Shown one piece after another: positions 26,168 through 35,637 of a stretch of 64,000 nt of DNA. The stretch comes from Gemmatimonadaceae bacterium (lineage in GTDB: Bacteria > Gemmatimonadota > Gemmatimonadetes > Gemmatimonadales > Gemmatimonadaceae). Position 1 is the stretch's first letter. Each line of letters begins with the position of its first letter. Both the position numbers and the translations under genes were made by a program. A model generated the notes under the pieces. That model was not told the origin of the DNA, searched no databases, and saw nothing but the letters and a program-made list of their open reading frames with translations. The DNA lies in contig JADKJT010000003.1 in NCBI GenBank assembly GCA_016720905.1, forward strand, positions 287,302 through 351,301, in the 5' to 3' direction.

Positions 26168-28327
26168 ATGCTCGTTCGTCAGGATACTGAGATCACGCTG
26201 CTTGTCGCCGAGGCACTGCAGCGGGAGTTATCGCCGGACACGCGGGCGATCATTGGTCGCCGTCAGGATATTGGTGGATTGGCCGAGCGTCTGCAGTCCA
26301 TCGGCGGCGCGATCGGGATTTCCTATCTATCGCGCACGCTCGATCGGGCAGGGCTACGCGAGGCCCTGCGGCAGAGCACGGCACCGCTGGTGTTGCTGGG
26401 TGACGGCGACGAGGCGGTGTTGATTGGTATGGCGCAACGCGGCGATGCCCGCGTCCTGCGTATCTCGGCGACGGGCGCTCAACAGCCGATCAAGGGCAAC
26501 CTCGGCGCGCTCCTTGATTCCATCGTGCGCATCGTTGGCGGATCGCCCCTGGCGCTTTCTCCATTGGCCCTCATTGCGCCGGCGGACCCGGTGCCCGGAC
26601 CGATCGACGCAATCAGCGATTCTCATTCGCCGTCACTGGGTGCGCGTCCGGTGCCGGACCGCAATGTCTTCTCCCGCGTGGCGCTGTTGCTGGCGCGTGA
26701 CAAGCGCGACATCGCGATGCTGTTCGTGTTCGCGGCCCTATCCGGTCTGTTCGCCCTCACGCTTCCGCTGTCCGTGGGGGCAATTGTCCAGCTGGTACAG
26801 GGCGGACTCATCCTGCAGCCGGTCGTGATTCTGATCGGCTACGTGGTGGTGGGCACGCTGGCCAGCGGCGCATTGCAGGTCATGCAACTGGCGGTCGTGG
26901 AACGCATCCAACAGCGCGTGTTTGCCCGGCTGGCACTGGAATACACGTTCCGCATTCCGCGCATTCGATACGAGACGGCCATGCAGGTGGACCTGCCGGA
27001 AACCATGAATCGGTTGTTCGAAGCCGTCAACATTCAGAAGAGCCTCTCCAAGTTCCTGCTGGATACGTCGACCGCGCTGCTGACGGTATTGGCCGGCCTC
27101 GTACTGCTGACGTTCTACCACCCGTACTTCACGTTCTTCGGCCTGATGCTCCTTGCGGTGCTGGGCGGCATTCTCTGGGTTTCGGGTCCGCGCGGCCTCG
27201 AAACCAGCCTGATGGAATCGAAGTACAAGTATCGGGCCGTGCATTGGCTGGAAGAGCAGGCCCGCGCGTTCCATGCGTTCAAGTTTGCCGGTCACTCACC
27301 CATCGGCGTCCAGCGCATGGACGAAATCCTGACGGGCTATCTCGCGTATCGCGGCAAGCACTTCAAGGTCCTGATGCAGCAGACGATTGCCATCGTCGTG
27401 TTTCGCACGGTGGTGGTGGGCGGATTCCTGATTCTCGGCAGTCGGCTGGTGATCGACCGGCAGATCTCCCTGGGGCAGTTCGTCGCGTCCGAACTGATTA
27501 TCGTGACCGTCCTCGTGGGCGTGGAGAAGCTGATCCTCAGCATGAGCACCATCTACGATATCCTCACGTCAGCGGAGAAGGCGGGGTTCGTGTCCGACCT
27601 CCCGCTCGATGCGAGCGGTGGAAGCGCGCTGCCGACGGCTGGGAACGGGATGTCGATCACGCTGCGCGCCGTGTCCTATCGCTATGCGCCCGACCAGCGG
27701 CCGGTGTTGCGCAACGCCACGGCCACGGTTCGCCCGGGTGAGCGCGTGGGCATCTCCGGTTTTGAAGGCTCGGGGCGCACCACGCTGCTCAAGCTGATGG
27801 CGGGGCTGCTGGATGACTACGAAGGGACCGTGTTGTTCGATGGACAACCGCTGCGGGCGTTGGACAGCGCTGTATTGCGCGCGCAGGTCGGCCAGTACAT
27901 GTCCACCAATGACCTGTTCGACGGGACCGTGCGCGAGAACGTTGCGGTGGGTCGCGCCGGCATCGATGACGCGGCGGTCCGTCGGGCGATCGAGGAGGTC
28001 GGACTGACACGGGACATCGAGGACATGCCGCATGGTCTGGACACACAGATCACCCACGGCGGGCGTCGGCTCACGCAGAACACCGCCATCAAGCTGCACT
28101 TCGCGCAGGCGATCGCCGGGACACCTCGGCTGCTCGTGGTGGATGATCTGTTTCAGAACCTGCAGGGCGCCGACCGGAGGCGACTCATCGCGCTGCTCGT
28201 CGATCGCTCGCGCTCGTGGACCGTGGTCGTGGTGTCACATGATCCCGCGCTGCTGGCGGCCATGGACCGTGTGCTCGTGCTTGACGAGGGCGCGCTAGGC
28301 GCGTCGTCGGCATCGGAGGATCGCTGA
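26168..28327 (+). CDS. Type I secretion ABC exporter with degenerate ATPase motifs
   Basis: ATG 26168 gives 719 residues. Residues 1-130 resemble the C39-peptidase-like, non-proteolytic domain of HlyB-type exporters (APLVLLGDGDEAVLIG). Residues 165-470 are a six-helix ABC membrane domain, followed by the nucleotide-binding domain. That domain is unusual: Walker A reads GFEGSGRTT with Arg at 537 instead of Lys, the signature LSGGQ is replaced by LTQNT (635-639), and Walker B ends DD (659-660) instead of DE. The H-loop VVSHDP is kept. ATP turnover may be weak. It starts the exporter-HlyD-TolC operon; the exported substrate is not in view. Confidence 0.88.
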   Translation: MLVRQDTEITLLVAEALQRELSPDTRAIIGRRQDIGGLAERLQSIGGAIGISYLSRTLDRAGLREALRQSTAPLVLLGDGDEAVLIGMAQRGDARVLRISATGAQQPIKGNLGALLDSIVRIVGGSPLALSPLALIAPADPVPGPIDAISDSHSPSLGARPVPDRNVFSRVALLLARDKRDIAMLFVFAALSGLFALTLPLSVGAIVQLVQGGLILQPVVILIGYVVVGTLASGALQVMQLAVVERIQQRVFARLALEYTFRIPRIRYETAMQVDLPETMNRLFEAVNIQKSLSKFLLDTSTALLTVLAGLVLLTFYHPYFTFFGLMLLAVLGGILWVSGPRGLETSLMESKYKYRAVHWLEEQARAFHAFKFAGHSPIGVQRMDEILTGYLAYRGKHFKVLMQQTIAIVVFRTVVVGGFLILGSRLVIDRQISLGQFVASELIIVTVLVGVEKLILSMSTIYDILTSAEKAGFVSDLPLDASGGSALPTAGNGMSITLRAVSYRYAPDQRPVLRNATATVRPGERVGISGFEGSGRTTLLKLMAGLLDDYEGTVLFDGQPLRALDSAVLRAQVGQYMSTNDLFDGTVRENVAVGRAGIDDAAVRRAIEEVGLTRDIEDMPHGLDTQITHGGRRLTQNTAIKLHFAQAIAGTPRLLVVDDLFQNLQGADRRRLIALLVDRSRSWTVVVVSHDPALLAAMDRVLVLDEGALGASSASEDR

Positions 28328-28329
28328 CC

Positions 28330-29652
28330 ATGGCAGGCGTACCGGAGCGGATCCCGCCCGACCAGCTGCCGCTGACGACTGCCCGGCTGCTGCAGGAGCA
28401 AACGTCGTATCGCATCGTCTGGATGTGGCTGGGCGGCATCGGCATTGCGCTGCTGCTGGTACTCTTCCTGCCCTGGCAGCAGACCGTGCAGGGCGATGGC
28501 AAGGTGTCGGCGCTGTCTCCGCAGGATCGTCCGCAGACGCTGCCGTCACGCATTGACGGACGAATCGAACGCTGGTTGGTGCCCGAGGGCACGTTCGTGC
28601 GGGCGGGGACCACGATCGTCGAGATCAGCGAAATCAAGGACGAATACATGGATCCTCGATTGGTTGAGCGGACCACCGAGCAACTGGACGCCAAGGTTCA
28701 GGGAAATCGCGACAAAGCGGGCAAGGCTGATGCCTATTCGCGTCAGATCGAGGCGCTCGAGCGTTCGCTGACGGTGAAGCGGCAGCAGGCGCGCAACAAG
28801 GTCGCGCAATACACGGCGGCGCTGGAGCAGGCGGTGCTGGACGATTCGCTGGCGCGCGACCAGTATCGTCGCCGCGACGCGCTGTTCGCGTCGCCGCTCG
28901 GGCTGACGTCGCTCAACGACCTGCAGGCATCGCGACTCAAGTCGCAATCGGCCTCGGCAAAAATGGTCGAGAAGCGCAACGAACTGGCGAACGCCGAAGT
29001 CGATCTCGAGGGCATCGAGGCGGAATACCGCGAGAAGATCGAAAAGGCGCGCGGTGAGCGGCTGTCGACGCTGGCCGATATCCAGGAAGGTGTGGGGGAG
29101 GTGAGCAAGCTGCGGAACAAGGTCGCGTCCTTGAACGTGCGCCACGGCTACTATCGCATCACTGCGCCACAGGATGGCTACGTCGTCAAGGCGATCAAGC
29201 AGGGTGTGGGCGAAATGGTCAAGCCGGGTGATCCCATTGTCACGGTACAACCGACGGCCGCGAAGCGTGCGGTGGAACTGCATGTGCGGCCGATGGACGT
29301 GCCGCTGCTGCGCGTGGGTGGCAAGGTCCGCCTGATCTTCGATGGGTGGCCGGCGCTGCAGTTCTCCGGATGGCCCAGCGTGTCCGTGGGGACATTTGGT
29401 GGCGAGATTGTGGTCATTGATCAGGTGGCAGGCGCTGATGGGCGATTCCGTACGCTGGTGGTGCCAGACGGCGCTGACGAAGCGTGGCCGACGCAGCTCC
29501 GTATCGGTTCAGGTGTGCACGCATGGGCCGCGCTCAACACGGTGCGCGTGTGGTTCGAGATTTGGCGGCAGTTGAACGGATTCCCACCCAGTCTCGATAT
29601 CGCGAACGCCGATGGCGCGTCGTCCGGTGGCGGCGGAGGCGGGAAGAAGTGA
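28330..29652 (+). CDS. HlyD-family periplasmic adaptor of type I secretion
   Basis: ATG 28330 lies two bases after the exporter stop; 440 residues. One membrane anchor (about 30-50) is followed by a split lipoyl domain (ALSPQDRPQTLPSRIDGRIERWLVPEG and YRITAPQDGYVVKAIKQGVGEMV). Between the halves lies a long coiled coil (about 110-270) that spans the periplasm, and beta-barrel and membrane-proximal domains follow. The C-terminus ends in a Gly-rich stretch. It links the ABC exporter to the TolC-type channel encoded next. The stop overlaps the ATG of that gene. Confidence 0.93.
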   Translation: MAGVPERIPPDQLPLTTARLLQEQTSYRIVWMWLGGIGIALLLVLFLPWQQTVQGDGKVSALSPQDRPQTLPSRIDGRIERWLVPEGTFVRAGTTIVEISEIKDEYMDPRLVERTTEQLDAKVQGNRDKAGKADAYSRQIEALERSLTVKRQQARNKVAQYTAALEQAVLDDSLARDQYRRRDALFASPLGLTSLNDLQASRLKSQSASAKMVEKRNELANAEVDLEGIEAEYREKIEKARGERLSTLADIQEGVGEVSKLRNKVASLNVRHGYYRITAPQDGYVVKAIKQGVGEMVKPGDPIVTVQPTAAKRAVELHVRPMDVPLLRVGGKVRLIFDGWPALQFSGWPSVSVGTFGGEIVVIDQVAGADGRFRTLVVPDGADEAWPTQLRIGSGVHAWAALNTVRVWFEIWRQLNGFPPSLDIANADGASSGGGGGGKK

Positions 29653-31073
29653 TGGCGTTTACACGAAAGGCCTGTCGGGCGACCATGATCCTCGGCTTGA
29701 CGGTCATGGGTGGCAGCCTTCGTGCGCAAGCAGTGATGCCGTTTTCGCGGTATGCCGCGCAGGTCGAGGCGAATCACCCGATTGCCCAGCAGGCCCGGTT
29801 GGTCGCCGCTCAGGCGCGCACGGCCATGCAGGAGGCCTGGGGCGCGTTCGATCCAAAGCTGTCGCTCTCATTCGCCCAGAAAGCGTACAAAGGCGAACAG
29901 TATTTCTCGTATCTCGATGCCGGTGTGAAAGTCCCGACGCCGATAGGGGCCGATCTCAAGCTGGGATTTGAACGCGCGTCAGGCTTTCGCGTGAGTGACG
30001 ATCGCACCACGCCACGGTCCGGCCTGTTCTCACTGGGACTCTCGGTGCCCGTGGGACAGCGCCTGATCACCGACGAGCGGCGAACCGCATTCACGATTGC
30101 GCGGGCGCAGCGCGAGATCGGTGACGCGGAACGCCAGGGCATGATCAACAAGTTGCTGCTTGACGCCGCCAAGGCGTATGGTGCGTGGTATGCGGCCGAG
30201 CGCCGATTCGAGATTGCGGCGGAGGGCGTGACTCTGGCGACGTTTCGTCTGCAGGCGGTCGAACAGCGGGTGCGCAACGGCGAGAATGCGCCGATTGACA
30301 CGCTGGAAGCATCGCTTGAAGTGCAACGACGCGCCGTCGCGCGGCTGGAGGCTGAGAACGAACGGCTCGCGGCGCGCGTGATGGCGGCCGTGTTCCTTTG
30401 GGATTCGCGCGGTCAACCGGAGGAGCTGCCGCCCGACGCGCAGCCTGTATTGGCAGGGCTCGATCAGACCACCACGGACACGACGCGCCTGGCCATCTGG
30501 ATCGCCGCCGTCGCCAGCCGGCATCCGGAATTGCGAAAGGTTGAAGGCAAACTGCGCGCCGCGCAGGCGGAGCGTCTGTTCGCCCAGCAGGCGCAGATTC
30601 CGTTTGCCGAGGCTACGGTGGCGGCCATCGGCGATCGTGATCCGATAGGACTGCTGGGCGCGAGCGATCGCTGGCGGGACAACTTCAAGGCGGGTCTGGA
30701 CGTGGAGTCGTCACTGCTGCTGCTCAAGGAGCGCGGCAAAGCCGCGCGCAGCCGTCAGAAGGAGGAGTTCGTCCGCCTTGATCGCGACCTGCTGCGCCGG
30801 GAACTGGCGTACGACGTGCGCCTGGCGCTCAATGATGTGGTGCTGCTCGAACGCGTGTTGACGGCGCAACGGGCCAACGTGCGGTCTGCCTCACAATTGC
30901 GGGACGCCGAACAGACGCGTTTCAGCAGCGGGGAGAGCACCTTGCTGGTGGTCAATCTGCGGGAAAGGTTGGTGCTGGATGAGTCGGCCAAGCTGGCCAC
31001 CGTCGAGGGGAAACTGGCCGCCGCGCGCGCCGCACTGGTGGTGGCCGTTGGTGACGCGAGTCTGATCCGGTAG
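29652..31073 (+). CDS. TolC-family outer-membrane efflux channel
   Basis: ATG 29652 overlaps the HlyD stop (TGATG); 473 residues. A signal peptide (MILGLTVMGGSLRAQA) is followed by the OEP repeats of long helices: PIAQQARLVAAQARTAMQEAWGAF in the first half and AERLFAQQAQIPFAEATVAA in the second. It forms the outer-membrane duct of the type I system. A run of eight T (31081-31088) starts seven bases after the stop, but no clear stem precedes it, so termination there is uncertain. Confidence 0.9.
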   Translation: MAFTRKACRATMILGLTVMGGSLRAQAVMPFSRYAAQVEANHPIAQQARLVAAQARTAMQEAWGAFDPKLSLSFAQKAYKGEQYFSYLDAGVKVPTPIGADLKLGFERASGFRVSDDRTTPRSGLFSLGLSVPVGQRLITDERRTAFTIARAQREIGDAERQGMINKLLLDAAKAYGAWYAAERRFEIAAEGVTLATFRLQAVEQRVRNGENAPIDTLEASLEVQRRAVARLEAENERLAARVMAAVFLWDSRGQPEELPPDAQPVLAGLDQTTTDTTRLAIWIAAVASRHPELRKVEGKLRAAQAERLFAQQAQIPFAEATVAAIGDRDPIGLLGASDRWRDNFKAGLDVESSLLLLKERGKAARSRQKEEFVRLDRDLLRRELAYDVRLALNDVVLLERVLTAQRANVRSASQLRDAEQTRFSSGESTLLVVNLRERLVLDESAKLATVEGKLAAARAALVVAVGDASLIR

Positions 31074-31142
31074 CGACACTTTTTTTTCGCTGCGGCGTAG
31101 GAAGGTGCATCCGGTCACTTTCCACGCTTCCCCGTCTATTCC

Positions 31143-31880
31143 ATGAGAAATTCCAGAGTGTTTCGACGCGCATCGTGCGTGTTGCTGCTGGGTATCGCCG
31201 CGCAGCTTCCCGCCCGTGCGCAGGCGCAGCGCCGGTCCGCGGCTCCCCCGCGAGGCATCTTTTCAGGCGCCGGCTATCTCCAGGTGAGTGAGCCCAAGGG
31301 GGACTTCGGCACGAACACCGGCAACGGGTTCGGTCTCAACGCCGCGGGCATCTGGCGCCTCGCGCCAAGCGGTCTCGCCAACATCCGCGCCGACGCCGGC
31401 TTCATCACGTACGGCTCAAACACGCGCCGCATTGATTTCGCCAACACCGGTGGTCTGGTGAAGCTCGATCTGCGCACGAACAGCAGCATCTTCTCGCTGG
31501 TCGGTGGACCGCAGATCGGTGGTACGGCGGGTCCCATCTCGCCGTACATCGCGGCGCTGGGCGGATTCTCGGTGTTCTGGACCGAAAGTTCGGTGGAGGG
31601 TTCGCGCAATAACAGCAATGAGCCGTTTGCCAGCACCACCAATGCAAGCGACTTTGTGGTGGCCTACGGGGGCGCGGCGGGATTGACCATCCGACTCCAC
31701 GAAGGCGATCGGCCGGTGCGCCTCGATCTGGGCGCGCGTCTGTTGCGCCACGATGATGTCAGCTATCTCAACGAAGCGCGCGTGGAAGAGGCCTTCAAGA
31801 ACAACCGCGACCCGATTCCGCTCCGTGGTCGCGCCGACTTCGTCACCTATTATCTGGGTGCGAACGTGGTGGTCTTCTGA
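31143..31880 (+). CDS. Putative outer-membrane beta-barrel protein
   Basis: ATG 31143 gives 245 residues with a signal peptide (ASCVLLLGIAAQLPARAQAQ). The mature part has alternating polar/hydrophobic strands, Gly-rich turns and a terminal aromatic (GANVVVF), as in OmpA/OmpW-like eight-stranded barrels. A likely strand series runs from SGAGYLQVSEPKGDFG to YYLGANVVVF. It lies 69 bases after the TolC-type gene on the same strand and may belong with it, but nothing in the sequence proves this. The last 38 bases overlap the convergent SulP gene. Confidence 0.7.
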   Translation: MRNSRVFRRASCVLLLGIAAQLPARAQAQRRSAAPPRGIFSGAGYLQVSEPKGDFGTNTGNGFGLNAAGIWRLAPSGLANIRADAGFITYGSNTRRIDFANTGGLVKLDLRTNSSIFSLVGGPQIGGTAGPISPYIAALGGFSVFWTESSVEGSRNNSNEPFASTTNASDFVVAYGGAAGLTIRLHEGDRPVRLDLGARLLRHDDVSYLNEARVEEAFKNNRDPIPLRGRADFVTYYLGANVVVF

Positions 31881-33636
31881 TCGGTGTGCCGCCGGCCGGC
31901 GTCGGGTTGGCCACCACACGGTGGACGTCACCCGGTGCCGGTACGGCTGGCGCTCCCACAATATCGCGCGCCGCGGCCAGCGCGTCGTCCACGCCCGCGA
32001 ACACGCCCGATTCGCCGATCTCCGCGAGCAAGCCGTCGCGTTCGAGTGCGAACAGCGGCTGCGAATGAAGCCCTGACAGCATCAGCACGGTGCCGTCGCG
32101 CACCGCGCGACGATGCAGGTCGCGCAACAGGGAAATCCCCGTGGCGTCAATGGCGGGCACATTGCGCAGGCGCAGTATCAGCACACGCGGTTTGCGACCC
32201 ATTTCGCCCAGCGCTTCCTTGAATCGTTCGGCCGCGCCGAAAAAGAACGGTCCGTCAATCTCGAAGACCTCGACGCCGCGCGGCACGGACCGCAGTCCGA
32301 TGTCCATGGCATCGACACCCTCCGGCAGATCAAACAGCTCCCGCGTGACGGCTTGCACATTGGTCACCTCCGCCATGCGCTTCATGAAGAGAAACGCCGC
32401 GAGGATCATGCCGACCTGCAGTGCCACCGTGAGATCGACCACGACGGTGAGCGCAAACGTGGTGACCAACACGATGACATCGGAGCGCGGCGCGCGCAGC
32501 TGTGCCCGGAAATTCCGCCATTCCGACATGTGATACGCGACCAGGGTCAGGATGCCGGCCAGCGTGGCCATCGGGATGAGCGCCGCCCACTTCCCGACAA
32601 ACAAGGCAATCAGCAGCAGCACGATGGCGTGGGTGATGCCGGCAATCGGCGTGCGACCGCCACTCTTGATGTTGGTGGCGGTGCGCGCGATGGCGCCCGT
32701 GGCCGGAATGCCGCCAAACATCGGGGAAACCATGTTCGCGACGCCTTGTGCCACCAGCTCCATGTTCGATCGGTGTTTCCCACCGATCATGCCATCGGCC
32801 ACCACCGCCGACAGCAACGACTCGATGGCGGCCAGCAGGGCGATGGTGAACGCCGGGCCGGCGAGATCGCGCACCATCGCGGCGGTGACGTGCGGGACAT
32901 GAGGCGCGGGAAGTCCGCCCCCCACGTGCCCGAAGCGTGAACCGATCGTCTCGACGGGGATTCCCGCCAATTGTACCAGCGCGGTCGTCACGATCAACGC
33001 CACGAATGGGCCGGGCACTTTCAGTGACACGCGCGGCCAGAACAGCAGGATGACGAGGGTCAGCGCCGTGATGCCCACGGCGGGCCAGGCCGTCGTGCCA
33101 ATGTGCACCGCATACGCCTGCCATCGTTCAAAGAAATCCGGCGGCACGGTCGCCATCGTGAGTCCCAGCGCGTCTCTCACTTGCCCGGAGAAGATGAGAA
33201 TCGCAATGCCGCTGGTGAACCCCACCACGACCGGTTGCGGCACGAACTTGATGACGCCGCCGAGTTTCATGACGCCCATGGCAATGAGCAACACGCCGGC
33301 GAGGAACGTGGCCACCAGCAGGCCATCAACTCCGTGCTTGGCGACGATCCCCGACACGATCACCACGAAGGCGCCGGTGGGTCCGCCAATCTGGACACGC
33401 GAACCGCCGAGGACCGAGATGAGGAATCCGGCGACAATGGCGGTGATCAGTCCGCGGTCGGGCGTCACGCCGCTGGCGATCGCGAACGCAATGGCCAGCG
33501 GCAGGGCCACGATGCCGACGATGACGCCGGCCGTGACATCCTTGAGCAGCTGTTCGCGCGAGTATCCGCGCAGGGTGGAGAAAAGTTTCGGGACAAACGT
33601 CACCGGGCCAACTACCGGCGGTGTTTCAGTCGTCAT
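31843..33636 (-). CDS. SulP-family anion transporter with C-terminal STAS domain
   Basis: ATG 33636 gives 597 residues; an upstream in-frame extension overlaps the ArfB gene and is unlikely. The SulP core has GIVALPLAIAFAIASGV, the GGSRVQIGGPTGAFVVIVSGIV helix pair and GAIARTATNIKSGGRTPIAG. A full STAS domain (about 440-550, VFEIDGPFFFGAAERF and LRLRNVPAIDATGI) is followed by a Pro/Arg-rich tail. This is the YchM/DauA-like class that carries dicarboxylates, sulfate or bicarbonate; the substrate is not determined. It is downstream of arfB and the CorC-like gene in one minus-strand run, overlapping arfB by 11 bases. Confidence 0.9.
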   Translation of the reverse strand: MTTETPPVVGPVTFVPKLFSTLRGYSREQLLKDVTAGVIVGIVALPLAIAFAIASGVTPDRGLITAIVAGFLISVLGGSRVQIGGPTGAFVVIVSGIVAKHGVDGLLVATFLAGVLLIAMGVMKLGGVIKFVPQPVVVGFTSGIAILIFSGQVRDALGLTMATVPPDFFERWQAYAVHIGTTAWPAVGITALTLVILLFWPRVSLKVPGPFVALIVTTALVQLAGIPVETIGSRFGHVGGGLPAPHVPHVTAAMVRDLAGPAFTIALLAAIESLLSAVVADGMIGGKHRSNMELVAQGVANMVSPMFGGIPATGAIARTATNIKSGGRTPIAGITHAIVLLLIALFVGKWAALIPMATLAGILTLVAYHMSEWRNFRAQLRAPRSDVIVLVTTFALTVVVDLTVALQVGMILAAFLFMKRMAEVTNVQAVTRELFDLPEGVDAMDIGLRSVPRGVEVFEIDGPFFFGAAERFKEALGEMGRKPRVLILRLRNVPAIDATGISLLRDLHRRAVRDGTVLMLSGLHSQPLFALERDGLLAEIGESGVFAGVDDALAAARDIVGAPAVPAPGDVHRVVANPTPAGGTPIRRPPRSHPDNR

Positions 33637-34096
33637 GTCGGCCTCGACGGTCCTGTTTGGTGTCGGCGCGCCGGCGTTTGTCGTCCAGTCGGCGCTCCAC
33701 CGACGCGCGGGTGGGCCTGGTGGCCTTGCGGGACGGTGGCACCACCAGCGCACGCGCCACGATGGTCGTCAGGCGTTCGAGCGCGGCTCGTCGATTCTGT
33801 TGCTGGCTTCGGTATTCACCGGCGACAATTCGCAACAGCCCGTCCGAATCAAGGCGCGACGCCAGCTTGGCCATCACGCGCGCCCGCTGTGCGTCACTCA
33901 GGGCACGCGACGTGCGGACGTTCCAGCGCAATTCAATGCGCGTCGCGCTGCGATTCACATGTTGTCCGCCGGGACCCGATCCGGTGATGGCCCGCAGCTG
34001 CAACTCACCGACCGCGATCCGTACGCCGGGCGCCACATCGATGCCGGCAGAGAGCTCGGGGGTGTCGAGCGGGGCGTCGTCTTCTGGCCGGGTCAC
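33626..34096 (-). CDS. arfB: ArfB-type peptidyl-tRNA hydrolase (ribosome rescue)
   Basis: GTG 34096 is one base after the stop of the CorC-like gene; 156 residues. The class-I release-factor catalytic motif GPGGQHVNRSATRIELRW is intact, and the long basic tail (SVERRLDDKRRRADTKQDRR) is the part that enters the empty mRNA channel in ArfB/YaeJ. It frees stalled ribosomes on non-stop mRNA in the absence of a stop codon. The tight spacing on both sides (CorC-like upstream, SulP overlapped downstream) suggests a single transcript. Confidence 0.92.
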   Translation of the reverse strand: MTRPEDDAPLDTPELSAGIDVAPGVRIAVGELQLRAITGSGPGGQHVNRSATRIELRWNVRTSRALSDAQRARVMAKLASRLDSDGLLRIVAGEYRSQQQNRRAALERLTTIVARALVVPPSRKATRPTRASVERRLDDKRRRADTKQDRRGRHDD

Positions 34097-34097
34097 G

Positions 34098-35453
34098 CTA
34101 GCGCCCGATCGGGTCGGCGCGACGATGCACGCGGAGCGCCGCGACCCGCCGTCCGTCCATGGCGACGATTTCCAATTCCCCGCCATCATAGGTCACCCGG
34201 TCGCCCACGTGTGGCAGTCGACCCAGCCGGGCAAAGGCGTACCCGCCCAGCGTGGTCCAGTCGCCTTCCGCGATGGGCAGCTTGTGATTGGAACGGACGT
34301 CCACCAGCGACATCGAGCCCGCCAGTTCCAGCACGCCGTCAAACAGCAGCGCATCACGCGACAGCGGATCGTACTCGTCGGCAATATCACCGACCACTTC
34401 CTCAATCAGATCTTCCATCGTCACGATGCCGGCCGTGCCACCATACTCATCGAGCACCACCGCCATCTGCGCGCGGGTGCGACGCAGGTCTTCGAGCACG
34501 CGTTCCGCCGCGCGCGTGGCCGGTACGAACAGGGGCTCGCGCAAGTGCTCGCGAAGTTCGAAATGCTGCGGGTCCTCATGCAGCCAGAAGTCCTTTGCCA
34601 GAAAGACGCCGATAATATCGTCGACGGTATCCCGGTACACCGGATAGCGCGAGTAGCGTTCCTGACGGAGTATCTGCACCAGTTCCTCACGCTCCACGTC
34701 GTCAGCGATACCGACCATCTCCGTGCGCGGTCGCATGATGTCGAAGGCTTTCTTGTTGTGAAAGTCAAAAACGCCGGCCAGCATGGCCGAATCCGACTCT
34801 TCCAGCGTGCCGTGCGCGCGGGCCTGCATCACCAGCAGGCGAAGCTCCTCCGGCGAGTGCACATGCCCGCCTTCCGAAGCCGGTGCCACCCCCAGCAGCT
34901 TGAGCAGTCGATTCGCCGTGCCGTTGAGGAACCCAATGAAGGGCGACATGATGCGTGAGAACAGCATCAGCGGTCGCACCACCACCCGTGAGACCTTTTC
35001 CGGGATGGCCAGGGCGATTGACTTGGGCGTCAATTCGCCCAGCACGATATGCAGGAACGTGATGACAAGGAACGCCACGGCGATGCCCGCGCCGGTGTGC
35101 AGGGCATCCGGGGCCGGCTCGATCCCTACCAGATGCAGGGCCCGGTCGACCAGCACCGCAATGGCCGGCTCGCCAATCCAGCCCAGCGCGAGCGACGCCA
35201 GGGTAATGCCCAGTTGCGTACCGGAGATATATCGGTCCAACTGGTTCAGGGCCCGCTGAACCACTTGCGCGGAGCGGTCGCCCTCGGCCGCCATGTGGTC
35301 TATGCGGCTGCGCCGAACGGCAACCAGCGCGAATTCGGCGGCCACAAAAAACGCATTGAGCAGCACCAGCAGGAGCACCAACGCCAGCCGGATGGCTCCG
35401 CTGGAAAAGGACAGACTCTCAGGACTTTGGCTGGGCAACACGGCGTCGATCAT
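34098..35453 (-). CDS. CorC/HlyC-type membrane protein (DUF21, two CBS, CorC_HlyC domain)
   Basis: The chosen start is ATG 35453 (MIDAVLPSQ); a GTG 48 bases upstream is in frame and possible. About 451 residues. The N-terminal DUF21 membrane domain (about 20-195) has LNAFFVAAEFALV and LGELTPKSIAL. A CBS pair (about 210-340, IMRPRTEMV and AVVLDEYGGTAGIVTMEDLIEEVVGDI) and a C-terminal CorC_HlyC domain (DWTTLGGYAFARLGRLPHVGD) follow. Members of this CNNM-like group act in Mg2+ or Co2+ homeostasis at the inner membrane. It heads the corC-arfB-SulP run. Confidence 0.9.
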   Translation of the reverse strand: MIDAVLPSQSPESLSFSSGAIRLALVLLLVLLNAFFVAAEFALVAVRRSRIDHMAAEGDRSAQVVQRALNQLDRYISGTQLGITLASLALGWIGEPAIAVLVDRALHLVGIEPAPDALHTGAGIAVAFLVITFLHIVLGELTPKSIALAIPEKVSRVVVRPLMLFSRIMSPFIGFLNGTANRLLKLLGVAPASEGGHVHSPEELRLLVMQARAHGTLEESDSAMLAGVFDFHNKKAFDIMRPRTEMVGIADDVEREELVQILRQERYSRYPVYRDTVDDIIGVFLAKDFWLHEDPQHFELREHLREPLFVPATRAAERVLEDLRRTRAQMAVVLDEYGGTAGIVTMEDLIEEVVGDIADEYDPLSRDALLFDGVLELAGSMSLVDVRSNHKLPIAEGDWTTLGGYAFARLGRLPHVGDRVTYDGGELEIVAMDGRRVAALRVHRRADPIGR

Positions 35454-35637
35454 TCCGAAAGGAAACGGACTGGCGGGTGATTCGTCAGGGTAGTGCACCA
35501 CCCGGACTCATGCAATCTGCAAGACTCGAGGCGGGTCCACGTCTCTTGCATCCTGCGAATCGCCGGTCTGCGGTCCCTCACTTCTTCCTTCCGGTCCGGT
35601 CCGTCGCGCCTGTGCGGCGGCTGGCAGTCTGTCGTCG

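Noticed and set aside
31078..31095. Eight-T run after the TolC-type gene as an intrinsic terminator
   Set aside because: No GC-rich stem precedes the T run; only a four-base AGCG/CGCT match encloses it, so I did not call it.
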